DNA of 64,000 nucleotides from Chitinivibrio alkaliphilus ACht1 (lineage in GTDB: Bacteria > Fibrobacterota > Chitinivibrionia > Chitinivibrionales > Chitinivibrionaceae). Every line of letters begins with the position of its first letter. The stretch's first letter is position 1. Below, piece by piece: positions 1 through 8,333 of this stretch. The notes beneath the pieces were generated by a model. That model made no database searches. It was given only the letters and a program-made list of their open reading frames with translations, and was not told the origin of the DNA. The stretch lies in assembly GCF_000474745.1 (NCBI RefSeq), contig NZ_ASJR01000007.1:1-64000 (forward strand). The letters are read 5' to 3'. The translations under genes and the position numbers were made by a program.

Positions 1-221
1 GACACTTACTGTTTACCTCAAGGCCAAGAAGATCGGCAGCCATAGATAGTATAACCCTTCTTTCCGTAACGGATCTTGATTCCACAAGCCGGGTTGCACT
101 TTATGATCTTTCACTGGAGATTGGGTTTGGTCTGCTAAGGCGTGAGATTATTAAAGATGGCTATACCTATACTCTACCAAAACAGTCAAAACCAGAAAAG
201 GGAAAAGAGGAAAATGAGTAG
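1..221 (+). CDS. 3' end of an unidentified protein (partial)
   Basis: The frame whose codons start at position 3 is open from the window edge to a TAG at 219-221. It encodes about 72 residues ending in a lysine- and glutamate-rich tail (SKPEKGKEENE). The middle, with segments such as SVTDLDSTSRVALYDLSLEIG, reads like a beta-rich domain, but I do not recognise the family. The second frame is also open at the very left edge (TLTVYLKAKKIGSHR, then stop) and looks protein-like, so a frameshift near position 45 is possible. The 5' part lies outside the window. Confidence 0.4.
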   Translation, partial: HLLFTSRPRRSAAIDSITLLSVTDLDSTSRVALYDLSLEIGFGLLRREIIKDGYTYTLPKQSKPEKGKEENE

Positions 222-248
222 TCGTGATACCTCTTTAAAGGAGCCTCT

Positions 249-311
249 ATGAAAATAAAATTGCGAACAATTCGTAACACTATCTCAAGCTATGATACAC
301 CTCTGCCGTAA
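249..311 (+). CDS. Possible 20-residue small ORF
   Basis: An AAAGGAG Shine-Dalgarno sequence lies about 6 bases before this ATG, and the frame reads MKIKLRTIRNTISSYDTPLP before TAA. Nothing downstream in another frame continues it convincingly. It could be a real micro-ORF, the start of a decayed gene or chance. Confidence 0.15.
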   Translation: MKIKLRTIRNTISSYDTPLP

Positions 312-380
312 CAGTCATCATGTTTGATGTCTGAATGTTGTGCCTTCCAGCTGAGCAGGGGGCATTGATGGAGTCTTTCT

Positions 381-731
381 TTATACGCGACCAAAGTCGT
401 CTTCATACCGAACAATATCGTCTTCTCCGAAGTATTCGCCGGTTTGAACCTCAATAAAAATAAGTTCGAGGGAGCCCGTATTGGTAATGCGGTGCTTCTG
501 TCCGCGGTGGATATCAATGGTTTTACCGTAAGTGAAGGTGATTTCCAGCCCATCGAGGGTTACCACCCCTTCTCCTTGTACCATGGTCCAGAGTTCATCA
601 CGTTTTGAATGGGATTGCAGACTCAAACGCTTTCCCGGTAGTACATTAATTCTTTTTACCTTATATGCCTGAGAATCTTCAAGAATTGTGTAGGTTCCCC
701 AGGGGCGTGTAAAACAGATATCACCCACCAT
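381..731 (-). CDS. Cupin, phosphomannose isomerase type II-like
   Basis: This 116-residue protein is a single cupin domain like the C-terminal isomerase domain of bifunctional GDP-mannose pyrophosphorylase/phosphomannose isomerases. Visible landmarks are the N-terminal RPWGTYTILEDS segment, PGKRLSLQSHSKRDELW with the metal-binding His and Glu, VVQGEGVVTLDG-like strands, and GQKHRITN near residue 80. The family binds a divalent metal and interconverts mannose-6-phosphate and fructose-6-phosphate, but stand-alone cupins of this type can have other sugar substrates. Its ATG overlaps the stop of the upstream radical SAM gene by one base (TAATG), with an AAGGAG site inside that gene, so it is translationally coupled as the last gene of a three-gene operon. 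Confidence 0.8.
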   Translation of the reverse strand: MVGDICFTRPWGTYTILEDSQAYKVKRINVLPGKRLSLQSHSKRDELWTMVQGEGVVTLDGLEITFTYGKTIDIHRGQKHRITNTGSLELIFIEVQTGEYFGEDDIVRYEDDFGRV

Positions 732-1699
732 TACTCCTTCGTACCATTGTTCTTACGGGTTTCGTAAAATATACCACGTTGCTCTGTGCGGGAGAAAATC
801 AGTTCTTCCTGAGAAAGTTTTTCTAAGACTGCATGAAGTTCTTTCTCGTCCTTCCCCGTAGTCTGCTGTAGATCTTGCAAGGTCATGGGACGCCGAGAGA
901 TATAGTTACAGATGAGTGTTTCAATGGGGGTGGTTTTGTCTGAAAACGTGTAAGTCGTGTCTACTTTACTCACATTTTCCACGGGATACGAAAGATAGCT
1001 TTGGAGTATCTCCTGGGCCATGCGCACGGTAACAGCATCAGCAGGAGTTACCCATGACTCAGGGGCAGGACGATCAAGGGTATTGAGTTGGAGTTTTTCA
1101 GCTGTGAGGGTTTGTAAATAGGTGCCCAGCTGGTGCAGGGATGCTTCATCTGTGTTTTTTCCTGGGATAAGAAAATGCTCCAGCCAAATTTTTCCGGTAC
1201 ACTCAGAACAAAACTGTTGAATTCCCTCCATCATAGCGCTCACGGTAAGTGAAGCGGCGGGGCGATTTATTTCTGTAAAGAGAGCGGGGGCAACGGCATC
1301 AACGGATATTTTTACAATATCCAGAGAGGCGATTTCACGACGAACCGTGGGAAGATGGAGCAAGGTGCCGTTGGTAAGCACCACAAGAGTATACGCGGGG
1401 TATTCCCGTTGTATCCACTGAATAAGTGCACCAATCTCAGAATTGAGGGTGGGTTCCCCTGCGCCGGAGAAGGTAATGCAGTCCAACTGTGGCTTTATTG
1501 CAAGAAATTCGGCCAGTTCTGCCTGTACCTTCGCACGGGGAACATACTCTTTTCGATCTGTTGTGAGGGTAGAGGTGGCACCGCATTCGCAGTATACGCA
1601 ATCGATGGTACATACCTTATGCGGCACTAGATCGACACCAAGAGATATACCAAGGCGTCGTGAAGGAATGGGGCCAAAAAGATATTGATAGTTACTCAT
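731..1699 (-). CDS. Radical SAM protein with C-terminal winged-helix-like domain
   Basis: The 322-residue protein carries the radical SAM cluster motif CTIDCVYCEC (C-x3-C-x2-C) near residue 31, followed by the FSGAGEPTLN segment typical of the COG0731 group. These enzymes bind a [4Fe-4S] cluster and S-adenosylmethionine; the group is distantly related to the wyosine-synthesis enzyme TYW1, but its bacterial substrate is not established. The last 60 residues (TLICNYISRRPMTLQDL onward) look like a winged helix. I chose the ATG at 1699 (MSNYQYLFG) because it overlaps the end of the regulator gene by 8 bases (ATGAGTAA); an upstream ATG at 1717 is less likely. Confidence 0.8.
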   Translation of the reverse strand: MSNYQYLFGPIPSRRLGISLGVDLVPHKVCTIDCVYCECGATSTLTTDRKEYVPRAKVQAELAEFLAIKPQLDCITFSGAGEPTLNSEIGALIQWIQREYPAYTLVVLTNGTLLHLPTVRREIASLDIVKISVDAVAPALFTEINRPAASLTVSAMMEGIQQFCSECTGKIWLEHFLIPGKNTDEASLHQLGTYLQTLTAEKLQLNTLDRPAPESWVTPADAVTVRMAQEILQSYLSYPVENVSKVDTTYTFSDKTTPIETLICNYISRRPMTLQDLQQTTGKDEKELHAVLEKLSQEELIFSRTEQRGIFYETRKNNGTKE

Positions 1700-3065
1700 G
1701 GGCAGCCTCATTTTCATACTCTTTGAGTTTGTTTCGTAAGGTGCGGATTGAAATGTCGAGAAGCTCAGCGGTTTTTGTTTTGTTGTTATTACAAAAGTCG
1801 AGGGTTTTAAAAATAAGCTCCCGCTCTGCTTGCGCCACGGTCATTCCGGGAGTAAGGCCGGATTTTTCCTGGGGAGATTTCCGTAATAAGAGCGTCTCTG
1901 GCTCTATAGTTCCCTGTCCTGTGAGAACAACCGCTCGTTCGATGGCATTTTCAAGCTCTCGGATATTTCCGGGCCAGCTATGCCCAAGGAGCTCAGCGGC
2001 GGCACCCGAAGAGAGCCCGGTTACGGAGAGCCCATTTTCTTCATTGTATTTGGTAATGAAATGCTCAGCAAGGGCTTCAATATCCTCTTTTCTTTCACGA
2101 AGGGGTGGCAGGGTGAAATGGAATACATTGATACGGTAGTAGAGATCTTCCCGAAAGGTACCTTCGGACACTTCCTTATGGAGATCGCGGTTGGTTGTTG
2201 CTATAATACGGACATTAACATCCACTGGTGCATCACTTCCCACCTTGTCTACTTCTTTTTCCTGAAGAACACGAAGGAGTTTTGCTTGCACACTGAGGGG
2301 CATTTCCCCAATTTCATCAAGGAGTAAGGTTCCTCCCGATGCCAGCTCAAATTTCCCATTGCGAGATTTAATAGCCCCCGTAAAGGCACCTTTTTCATGT
2401 CCAAAGAGTTCCGATTCAATCAACCCCTCCGGAAGGGCAGCACAGTTAACTTTTATGAAGGGACCGCCCGCCCGATCACTTAAGGCGTGGATGGATTTGG
2501 CGATTAACTCTTTCCCCGTTCCTGATTCCCCCGTGATAAGAACCGTGGATCGACTTTTCGACACGGTTTCCGTTAGGCTGCGTAATTTCTGGATTTTGGC
2601 GGTGGTGCCCACATAGTTCCAATCTGTTCGCAAGGCTTTTCGAAGGGTGCGATTTTCTCGGTGTAACAGCGTATTTTCCCGTTGGAGAGAAGAAGTGTCA
2701 AGGGCACGTTTTAGAAGGGTTTCAAGTTCATCAACAAAGGAGGGACGCCCCTTTTCGACAAAATAAAAGGCGCCGCAATGCATTGCTTCTACGGCAGTTT
2801 GAATATCACCGTATGCAGACATGAGCAGTACGGGGGTATGGGGATACCGATGCTGTATTTCTTTCAGAAGGGTAATACCGTCCATTTCCGGCATCTTTAT
2901 ATCAGAGATAATTGCTTGCACGCGTGTTTTTTTTAAGCAATTCAGAGCAGCTTTGCCATGTTCAGCTTCAAGAATTTCATAGGTATCTGAGAATCTTAGA
3001 AACTCCACCACTGATGATCTCATGTGAACATCGTCATCGACAACTAATATGCATGGTTTTTCCAT
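1692..3065 (-). CDS. NtrC-family sigma-54-dependent response regulator
   Basis: The 457-residue protein has the full NtrC layout. An N-terminal receiver domain has acidic residues at 10-12, phospho-acceptor Asp55 in SDIKMPEMDG and Lys105. A central AAA+ domain has Walker A GESGTGKE at about 179-186 and the sigma-54-contacting GAFTGA loop at about 226-231. A C-terminal Fis-type helix-turn-helix (TAELLDISIRTLRNKL) ends the protein. The start at 3065 has a GGAGGA site and lies just after the tRNA-His terminator; the longer frame to 3164 would run through the terminator and into the tRNA and is rejected. No cognate histidine kinase is next to it; a radical SAM and a cupin gene follow in the same operon. 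Confidence 0.93.
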   Translation of the reverse strand: MEKPCILVVDDDVHMRSSVVEFLRFSDTYEILEAEHGKAALNCLKKTRVQAIISDIKMPEMDGITLLKEIQHRYPHTPVLLMSAYGDIQTAVEAMHCGAFYFVEKGRPSFVDELETLLKRALDTSSLQRENTLLHRENRTLRKALRTDWNYVGTTAKIQKLRSLTETVSKSRSTVLITGESGTGKELIAKSIHALSDRAGGPFIKVNCAALPEGLIESELFGHEKGAFTGAIKSRNGKFELASGGTLLLDEIGEMPLSVQAKLLRVLQEKEVDKVGSDAPVDVNVRIIATTNRDLHKEVSEGTFREDLYYRINVFHFTLPPLRERKEDIEALAEHFITKYNEENGLSVTGLSSGAAAELLGHSWPGNIRELENAIERAVVLTGQGTIEPETLLLRKSPQEKSGLTPGMTVAQAERELIFKTLDFCNNNKTKTAELLDISIRTLRNKLKEYENEAAHE

Positions 3066-3083
3066 AGATCCTCCGGAAGAGAC

Positions 3084-3114
3084 AAAAAAAGGGTCCCGTA
3101 GGGAACCCTTTTTT
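3084..3114 (-). terminator. Rho-independent terminator of tRNA-His
   Basis: Read on the minus strand, the stem AAGGGTTCCC / GGGACCCTT with a TAC loop is followed by a run of T. It lies directly 3' of the tRNA and separates it from the regulator gene. Confidence 0.85.
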
Positions 3115-3121
3115 ATATGTA

Positions 3122-3199
3122 TGGGGTGGCTGATGGGACTTGAACCCACAACAACTAGAACCACAATCTAGTGCTCTAACCAGTTGAACTACAGCCACC
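3122..3199 (-). tRNA. tRNA-His (anticodon GTG)
   Basis: The minus strand folds as a complete cloverleaf. The acceptor pair is GGTGGCT / AGCCACC, the D arm contains AACTGGTTAGAGC, the anticodon loop is ATTGTGGT, and the T arm is GTGGGTTCAAGTCCCAT. The CCA tail is encoded. The extra 5' G pairing with C73, typical of tRNA-His, is present. Confidence 0.97.
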
Positions 3200-3219
3200 A
3201 TATCTTTCAAAGACGCTCT

Positions 3220-3248
3220 AATATATATGGCACGAACGTAAAATGCAA
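3220..3248 (-). promoter_or_regulatory. Sigma-70-type promoter of tRNA-His
   Basis: On the minus strand, TTGCAT and TATATT are separated by exactly 17 bases. The -10 element ends 20 bases before the mature tRNA 5' end. Confidence 0.65.
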
Positions 3249-3256
3249 GGGTGATA

Positions 3257-4159
3257 TTATTTTTTCTCTAATTTTATGTTGCTCCATGTTGCGGGGATAT
3301 ATGAATCGGCATTTTCAGGAATCGCTCCCTGCTCAGCAAGATAGGCAAAGCCCAAACGGCGGTTTTTCTGGAATTTTACGCCAAGATTATTCCAGGGAAT
3401 TCGTATAATACGAAGAGAATCTCTTTCTGTACTATTCATATCTCCAAACCACTCACGAGACCGATACGAAATCTCCACGGAAGTTGTATCAGCAGAGCTT
3501 CGCCGATCGATATAGTAAAAGGGCATTTCAGCTGCAGTATCTAAGGAAATATAGCGAACCGAAAAGAGGGGAAACCCGGTTTTTGCATTGGCAGGATCGA
3601 GAGCAATGGTTCCCGTTTTTTCAGTATGGGCAGCTAGAATTAGCTCTTCGGGAGTTGCTGCCATATAGACGTTGGTGGGAAGTTCCTCTTCTGCAACTTG
3701 CGCGTACTGTTCTGCCACGGCTTCATCAGAGAGTGATCCTTCTTCAAAGAGGGGTACGGGGATTTCCTCATTGAGTGCGTGAGAGCTAATACGGTATTTT
3801 GATATGGGACCAACAGTTCCCGATAGATTGTGATCCGGAACAGCCCATCGCAGATAATAGTAAGCTTCACCACCCATGTTTCGGAGACTTGTCTGCATAG
3901 ATACGGTATTTCCCGACGGGGAAATATCTGCGTTGCTTCGGCTGACAATGCGTTCTCGTCCATGAAGGTTGCGTTCTACTAACATCAAAGATACGGTACT
4001 TTCGTACACGCTCTCATCACTGATAAACTGAATCGAGAGGCTGTCATCTCGGAGGGTACTCCATCCTTCCGGAGAATGAAAGACAAGTTTTTCACGGGCC
4101 GTGCTGGAGATGGTGAGAATAAAAAGAGAGAGAATGGTCACCAGTGCTGTTTTACACAT
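3257..4159 (-). CDS. Secreted protein of unknown function
   Basis: This 300-residue protein begins with a clear signal peptide (MCKTALVTILSLFILTISS, probable cleavage near STA-RE). The mature part is rich in beta-strand-like segments and contains no motif I recognise. It has few cysteines, and long stretches such as the WAVPDHNLSGTVGPISKYRIS region suggest a beta-sandwich domain. The gene is monocistronic, sits upstream of tRNA-His on the same strand and diverges from the aldolase gene. A GGAGG-like site precedes the ATG (the plus strand reads catgatacctcc). Export is well supported; the function is unknown. Confidence 0.75.
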   Translation of the reverse strand: MCKTALVTILSLFILTISSTAREKLVFHSPEGWSTLRDDSLSIQFISDESVYESTVSLMLVERNLHGRERIVSRSNADISPSGNTVSMQTSLRNMGGEAYYYLRWAVPDHNLSGTVGPISKYRISSHALNEEIPVPLFEEGSLSDEAVAEQYAQVAEEELPTNVYMAATPEELILAAHTEKTGTIALDPANAKTGFPLFSVRYISLDTAAEMPFYYIDRRSSADTTSVEISYRSREWFGDMNSTERDSLRIIRIPWNNLGVKFQKNRRLGFAYLAEQGAIPENADSYIPATWSNIKLEKK

Positions 4160-4265
4160 GATACCTCCGTAAGGGTGTTAATAGCATACAGTGTTGAATA
4201 TATAAAAATGGCGAAGACACATTAAAAATTATTTCACAAATGTTTTTTCAATAGCCTCAAACGGT

Positions 4266-4295
4266 TTGCCGTAGTATGTAATTTTCCCATATATT
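4266..4295 (+). promoter_or_regulatory. Candidate promoter of the aldolase gene
   Basis: TTGCCG and TATATT lie 18 bases apart, about 45 bases before the aldolase ATG, in an AT-rich stretch. Confidence 0.4.
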
Positions 4296-4339
4296 ATATT
4301 TTGATTGGTAGATTCTTAACTTTATGAGGAGAATGAACT

Positions 4340-5410
4340 ATGAGCAATGCCTTTGACGCAATTACCCCCGGTGTATTGTACGGGAAAGAGCTTACGAAAG
4401 CCTATGAAATTGCAAAAGAAAAAATGATAGCCCTTCCTGCAGTAAACTGTGTGGGCTCTGATTCCATTAACGCTGTAATGGAAGCGGCTGCGAAGATTAA
4501 TCGTCCCGTGATCATTCAGTTTTCCAACGGTGGTGCTTCTTTCAACGCAGGGAAAGGGCTTTCCCTTGATGGTCAGGAAGCCGCAGTGCTTGGTGCTATT
4601 GCCGGTGCTGAACATGTTCATCGTCTTGCTGAGGCGTACGGGGTTTCTGTAATCCTTCATACAGATCACTGTGCAAAAAACATTATTTCTTGGGTGGATG
4701 GACTTATTGAGTATGGAGAAACCTATTATAAAAACCATGGTCGTCCGCTCTTTTCTTCACACATGCTGGATCTCTCTGAAGAACCCTTGGAAGAAAACAT
4801 TGCTACATCAAAAGAGTATCTTGCGCGTCTTTCAAAAATAGAGATGGGTCTTGAGATAGAGCTTGGTATTACCGGTGGTGAAGAAGATGGTGTTGACAAT
4901 ACCGATGTGGATAAGGAAGACCTCTACTCAAAACCTGAGGAGATCGCCTATGCCTATGAAGAGCTTAGCAAGGTTTCTCCTCATTTTACCATTGCAGCAT
5001 CCTTTGGAAATGTACACGGTGTTTACAAACCCGGCAATGTTATCTTGAGCCCTGAAATTCTTGATGCTGCACAAAAGCATATTCAGGAAAAATTCGGAAC
5101 TGAAGAAAAACCAGTGAATTTTGTCTTTCATGGTGGGTCTGGTTCAGAGCCGGAGAAAATTCAAGAATCTCTTACCTACGGTGTTATCAAAATGAACATT
5201 GATACCGATACACAGTGGGCAACCTGGAAAGCGCTCCTTGATTATTATACTGAGTATAAAGACTATCTTCAAGGGCAGATTGGAAACCCCGATGGGGATG
5301 ATAAGCCGAATAAGAAGTATTACGATCCTCGTAAATGGCTTCGTGCTTCTGAAGAAGGTATGGTTACTCGTGTACTTGAAGCATACGATGCGCTGGAGTA
5401 CAAGGGATAA
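4340..5410 (+). CDS. fbaA: Class II fructose-bisphosphate aldolase
   Basis: The 356-residue product is a full-length zinc-dependent aldolase of the E. coli FbaA type. It reversibly splits fructose-1,6-bisphosphate into dihydroxyacetone phosphate and glyceraldehyde-3-phosphate in glycolysis and gluconeogenesis. Visible landmarks are VIIQFSNGGASF, the zinc/substrate segment ILHTDHCAKN with adjacent His and catalytic Asp, EIELGITGGEEDGVDN, a second His region FGNVHGVYKPGN, and FHGGSGS followed by VIKMNIDTDTQ for phosphate binding. The ATG has a TGAGGAG site 6-7 bases upstream. It is a single-gene unit with its own promoter-like sequence and terminator. Confidence 0.97.
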   Translation: MSNAFDAITPGVLYGKELTKAYEIAKEKMIALPAVNCVGSDSINAVMEAAAKINRPVIIQFSNGGASFNAGKGLSLDGQEAAVLGAIAGAEHVHRLAEAYGVSVILHTDHCAKNIISWVDGLIEYGETYYKNHGRPLFSSHMLDLSEEPLEENIATSKEYLARLSKIEMGLEIELGITGGEEDGVDNTDVDKEDLYSKPEEIAYAYEELSKVSPHFTIAASFGNVHGVYKPGNVILSPEILDAAQKHIQEKFGTEEKPVNFVFHGGSGSEPEKIQESLTYGVIKMNIDTDTQWATWKALLDYYTEYKDYLQGQIGNPDGDDKPNKKYYDPRKWLRASEEGMVTRVLEAYDALEYKG

Positions 5411-5437
5411 TACCGGCGGTAATATATCTCATGAAGG

Positions 5438-5466
5438 GGAGTCACCGTGTGGTGGCTCCTTTTTTG
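5438..5466 (+). terminator. Rho-independent terminator of fbaA
   Basis: The stem GGAGTCACC / GGTGGCTCC with a GTGT loop is followed by six T, 28 bases after the fbaA stop. Confidence 0.9.
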
Positions 5467-5859
5467 TATGGAGGGGCTTGCCCTAGCGGTGAATCTCTGC
5501 GTTTCGTAGCCAAAGGGCAAGGTTGATCCCGTGGGCAGGAATCAGCAGCTGGAGGTAAATCTTGTGTCTGAGGATTTATAGGGATTATACACCAATTACC
5601 TGGGAAGATCACCCATTCTGGAACGGCAAAGAGCGTAATGTCTAGAGGTTCATTCAAGGGAGATTAAATTCGAATATCATTGGGTGGATACTCAATTTCT
5701 ATCTATAAGATATGTCGAAGGTCGTTGGGAAGATACACGAGAAGCAGTGGAAAGGGCTCTGTGCAGGTTTCAGAGGCAAATAACGGATAGATTGATACTG
5801 CTTGTTGTGAAACTAAAAGAGGGAGTAAGAACCACCATATACGGAGTGTGTAAGGGGCA
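5467..5859. other. Non-coding or decayed stretch
   Basis: About 400 bases between fbaA and trpB hold only short or poorly initiated frames on either strand. One plus-strand frame (5684-5974) runs into the 3' end of trpB, and one minus-strand frame (5442-5657) overlaps the fbaA terminator; neither has a good ribosome site or family signature. I see no RNA gene or repeat here. Confidence 0.4.
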
Positions 5860-5894
5860 TAAGAGGGGAGAGCGCGTAATTCCTCACTCTCCCC
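5860..5894 (-). terminator. Weak terminator-like hairpin after trpB
   Basis: Read on the minus strand, GGGGAGAG and CTCTCCCC form a stem 8-9 bases past the trpB stop. The following sequence (TCTTAT) is only weakly T-rich. Confidence 0.45.
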
Positions 5895-5902
5895 GTTACG
5901 TT

Positions 5903-7129
5903 TTAGAGAGTGATACCAAAGGAGCTACCGTACTGCTCCACCACGTAGTCAATATCTTTATCTCCGCGTCCTGAGAGGTTTACAAGCACCGTGGCATCCG
6001 ACGGAAGGGTGCGTGCGAGTTTTTGAGCAAAGGCAACAGCATGAGCACTTTCTATGGCGGGTATAATACCCTCAGCACGAGCCAGTTCAAAGAAGGCGGT
6101 CAGAGCTTCTTCATCGCCAATATGGCGATATTTTACCCGCTGGATATCATGGAGGTAGGAATGTTGGGGGCCCACTCCCGGATAGTCAAGCCCCGAGGCT
6201 ACAGAGTAGACAGGGTGCGGAGTACCTTCTTCGTCTTGAAGATTATAGCATTTAAATCCATGGAGAAGTCCCGGTGCACCTTTTGTAATGGTGGCGGCAT
6301 GTTTCCCAATCTCCTCTACATCTGTTCCCGACGGTTCAATTCCATAGAGTTCGACATCGTCATTGTCAAGAAAGGCGGTAAATAACCCCATGGCGTTACT
6401 TCCCCCACCAACACAAGCTACTAAGGCTGTAGGAAGAGAACCACCGGAAGTTTCCTGAAACTGTTTTTTTGCTTCTTCACCGATTACTTTTTGGAAATCG
6501 CGTACCATCATGGGGAAGGGGTGCGGCCCAACCACAGAGCCAATGGCATAGAGCTGTGTGACAGGATCTTTTAGGTATGCTTCAAAGGCGGCATCAACCG
6601 CTTCTTTTAACGTCTTAAGACCATGAGAAACAGGTACTACCCGTGCTCCTAATATCTTCATTCGCACAACATTGGGGTGTTCTTTCTGGATATCTACTTC
6701 TCCCATGTAGATATCACATTCAAGACCAACTAAGGCGGCAGCTGTTGCCAAGGCAACGCCGTGCTGTCCAGCACCGGTTTCCGCAATAATCTTTTTCTTC
6801 CCCATTTTTTTTGCAAGAAGTGCTTCACCGATACAGTGGTTGATCTTGTGTGCACCCGTATGGTTTAAGTCTTCTCGTTTTAGATAAATCTGGGCACCGC
6901 CAACGGTTCTGCTTAAATTCTTCGCGTGAAAGATTGGGCTTGGTCTTCCTATATAGTGTTTGCCATAGTACGCAAGTTCTTCCTGAAATTCTGCGGTATC
7001 TTTAATGGCATTGTAGGCATCGGTTATCTCTTCCAGAACGCCTTCAAGCTCCGGGGGAACAAAGCGGCCACCGTATTCACCGAAAAACCCATTTTCGTCA
7101 GGCATTTTGCCCGGATCAACTGCTGACAT
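5903..7129 (-). CDS. trpB: Tryptophan synthase beta chain
   Basis: The 408-residue protein is a TrpB1-type pyridoxal-phosphate enzyme that joins indole and serine to make tryptophan. Visible features are [15 protein letters not shown] at the N-terminus, the PLP lysine in [10 protein letters not shown], the indole-site [10 protein letters not shown], and the glycine-rich phosphate-binding loop [10 protein letters not shown]. The ATG at 7129 has a GGAGGT site. No trpA or other trp gene is adjacent, so the alpha subunit must be encoded elsewhere. It is flanked by a weak hairpin downstream and a small FlgM-like gene upstream on the same strand. Confidence 0.96.
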   Translation of the reverse strand: MSAVDPGKMPDENGFFGEYGGRFVPPELEGVLEEITDAYNAIKDTAEFQEELAYYGKHYIGRPSPIFHAKNLSRTVGGAQIYLKREDLNHTGAHKINHCIGEALLAKKMGKKKIIAETGAGQHGVALATAAALVGLECDIYMGEVDIQKEHPNVVRMKILGARVVPVSHGLKTLKEAVDAAFEAYLKDPVTQLYAIGSVVGPHPFPMMVRDFQKVIGEEAKKQFQETSGGSLPTALVACVGGGSNAMGLFTAFLDNDDVELYGIEPSGTDVEEIGKHAATITKGAPGLLHGFKCYNLQDEEGTPHPVYSVASGLDYPGVGPQHSYLHDIQRVKYRHIGDEEALTAFFELARAEGIIPAIESAHAVAFAQKLARTLPSDATVLVNLSGRGDKDIDYVVEQYGSSFGITL

Positions 7130-7228
7130 AGTACCTCCATCGTGTATCTTTGAACCATGACAATATAAGATATTGTACTCCCCTTAGATGTGAATTAGTG
7201 AAATTATCTCTCGGGGAAGGCAGGAGGA

Positions 7229-7480
7229 TTATAATTTTTGATCAAATAATTTTGAGAAAACTTCTGACAAGTCTTCGTTTACCACATCTGAGTTATAAAA
7301 ATCATTTTTAATTCGTTTCTGCACTTCATTTAGTGAGCCCGCTTTTCCCCCCTCATAGGTGTCTCTACGCACATTCCGGGAAGACTTGTTTTTACTCACG
7401 GACTTATTTTCAGCAGGAGAATTTGTACCTCTGCCTCGATGGTAGTTGTATTGAGCTGCTGCGGTATGTCCAATTCTCAT
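7229..7480 (-). CDS. Small FlgM-like protein (tentative)
   Basis: This 83-residue protein has a basic, disordered-looking N-terminal half (serine, asparagine, lysine and arginine rich) and a helical C-terminus. The C-terminus (VQKRIKNDFYNSDVVNEDL, then a short tail) has the pattern of FlgM-type anti-sigma-28 proteins, in which a helical C-terminal segment binds the flagellar sigma factor FliA. An AGGAG site lies 9 bases before the ATG, which supports translation. The assignment rests on the short C-terminal motif and length only; no flagellar gene is adjacent, although chemotaxis genes lie elsewhere in the window. Confidence 0.5.
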   Translation of the reverse strand: MRIGHTAAAQYNYHRGRGTNSPAENKSVSKNKSSRNVRRDTYEGGKAGSLNEVQKRIKNDFYNSDVVNEDLSEVFSKLFDQKL

Positions 7481-7801
7481 AATATGCTCCTAATAAACCC
7501 TACTATACTATCGGTGTTTGTAAGCTGGTGCTTTATCTTTTTATCTTTTTATTTGAATAAAACTGAAACAGGGGCGTTTAAAGGGTACCATATGAGCATG
7601 AATAAGGCAATAGTACGAGAATGTCCTGTAGTACTGGTATGATATGAGAAGAACTGTTTGAGCACTATGCGATGCGGTGGGCTTTCAGTGAATCAGTCGT
7701 ATCGGTAGGAGGGGAATTTGTGGTACGGACCTCTCCCGTGATGTACGGGAGAGGTCCGTAGTAATTGGTCCATATGAGGCTTGTTGTATTGGTAGATCGC
7801 C
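7481..7801. other. Intergenic stretch with a perfect hairpin
   Basis: About 320 bases separate the FlgM-like gene from the leuD stop. No credible gene is visible; the only structure is the 16-base-pair inverted repeat at 7724-7760. Confidence 0.5.
7724..7760 (-). terminator. Perfect 16-bp hairpin downstream of leuD
   Basis: TACGGACCTCTCCCGT and its exact reverse complement flank a 5-base loop. It lies 42 bases past the leuD stop, where a terminator would be expected, but no T tract follows in either direction. It may stabilise the 3' end of leuCD mRNA or be a protein-binding palindrome. Confidence 0.5.
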
Positions 7802-8332
7802 CTAATATCGACTATCGGCAAACTCTACCCACCCTCCTGCCTCAACAAGGGCTTTGTCAAATTCAGAGAGGGAAAAGGTACAATTGTACAACTCCTTTTC
7901 GTTATTTGAAAAGGTAAGCCGTTGTTCCTCCATCATAATTGCGCAGGTAAGGTGTGGAGTTTGTTGTAGGGCAAAGATATTGTTTATTTCCTCCTTAGGA
8001 AGCTCAAGGGCTAGCATGCCGCAATTAAACATGTTTTGACGAAAAATGCGTGCATAACTCTCTGCGATGACCACATGAATGCCGTTTACTTCCAAGGCCC
8101 AGGGAGCGTGTTCTCGCGATGAGCCACACCCAAAATTCTCACGGGTGATCAGTACTTCAGCATTACGCAATTGCTCTCCCTTCGGGTCAAATCGTTCAAG
8201 GGATAGGTCTTCCAGTAGATAGGGTTGTAATGCCTCTTTAGTTACCTCTGTGAGATATTTTGCCGGAATAATCTCATCAGTATTGATATCAGATCTGTCA
8301 AGAAAGAGTGGTGATCCACCAAATTGTTTCAT
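7802..8332 (-). CDS. leuD: 3-isopropylmalate dehydratase small subunit
   Basis: The 176-residue protein is the swivel-domain subunit of an aconitase-family dehydratase. It contains DRSDINTDEIIPAKYL near the N-terminus and the substrate-specificity segment ENFGCGSSREHAPWAL, followed by IAESYARIFRQNMFNCG. With LeuC it isomerises 2-isopropylmalate to 3-isopropylmalate in leucine synthesis. The start lies one base after the leuC stop, so the two are co-translated. The short size fits the type 2 (archaeal-like) LeuD group, whose members can also act as homoaconitase or methylmalate dehydratase subunits; leucine synthesis is the simplest reading. Confidence 0.92.
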   Translation of the reverse strand: MKQFGGSPLFLDRSDINTDEIIPAKYLTEVTKEALQPYLLEDLSLERFDPKGEQLRNAEVLITRENFGCGSSREHAPWALEVNGIHVVIAESYARIFRQNMFNCGMLALELPKEEINNIFALQQTPHLTCAIMMEEQRLTFSNNEKELYNCTFSLSEFDKALVEAGGWVEFADSRY

Positions 8333-8333
8333 A

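Noticed and set aside
3228-3247. TGGCACG-like sequence as a sigma-54 promoter for the NtrC-type regulator
   Set aside because: The distance between the GG and GC elements is 14 instead of 10 bases, and a good sigma-70 promoter for tRNA-His overlaps it.
5442-5657. Minus-strand frame of 71 codons
   Set aside because: It overlaps the fbaA terminator, starts at TTG without a ribosome site, and has atypical composition.
5684-5974. Plus-strand frame of 96 codons between fbaA and trpB
   Set aside because: It has no good ribosome site, begins at GTG, runs into the 3' end of the convergent trpB, and shows no family motif.
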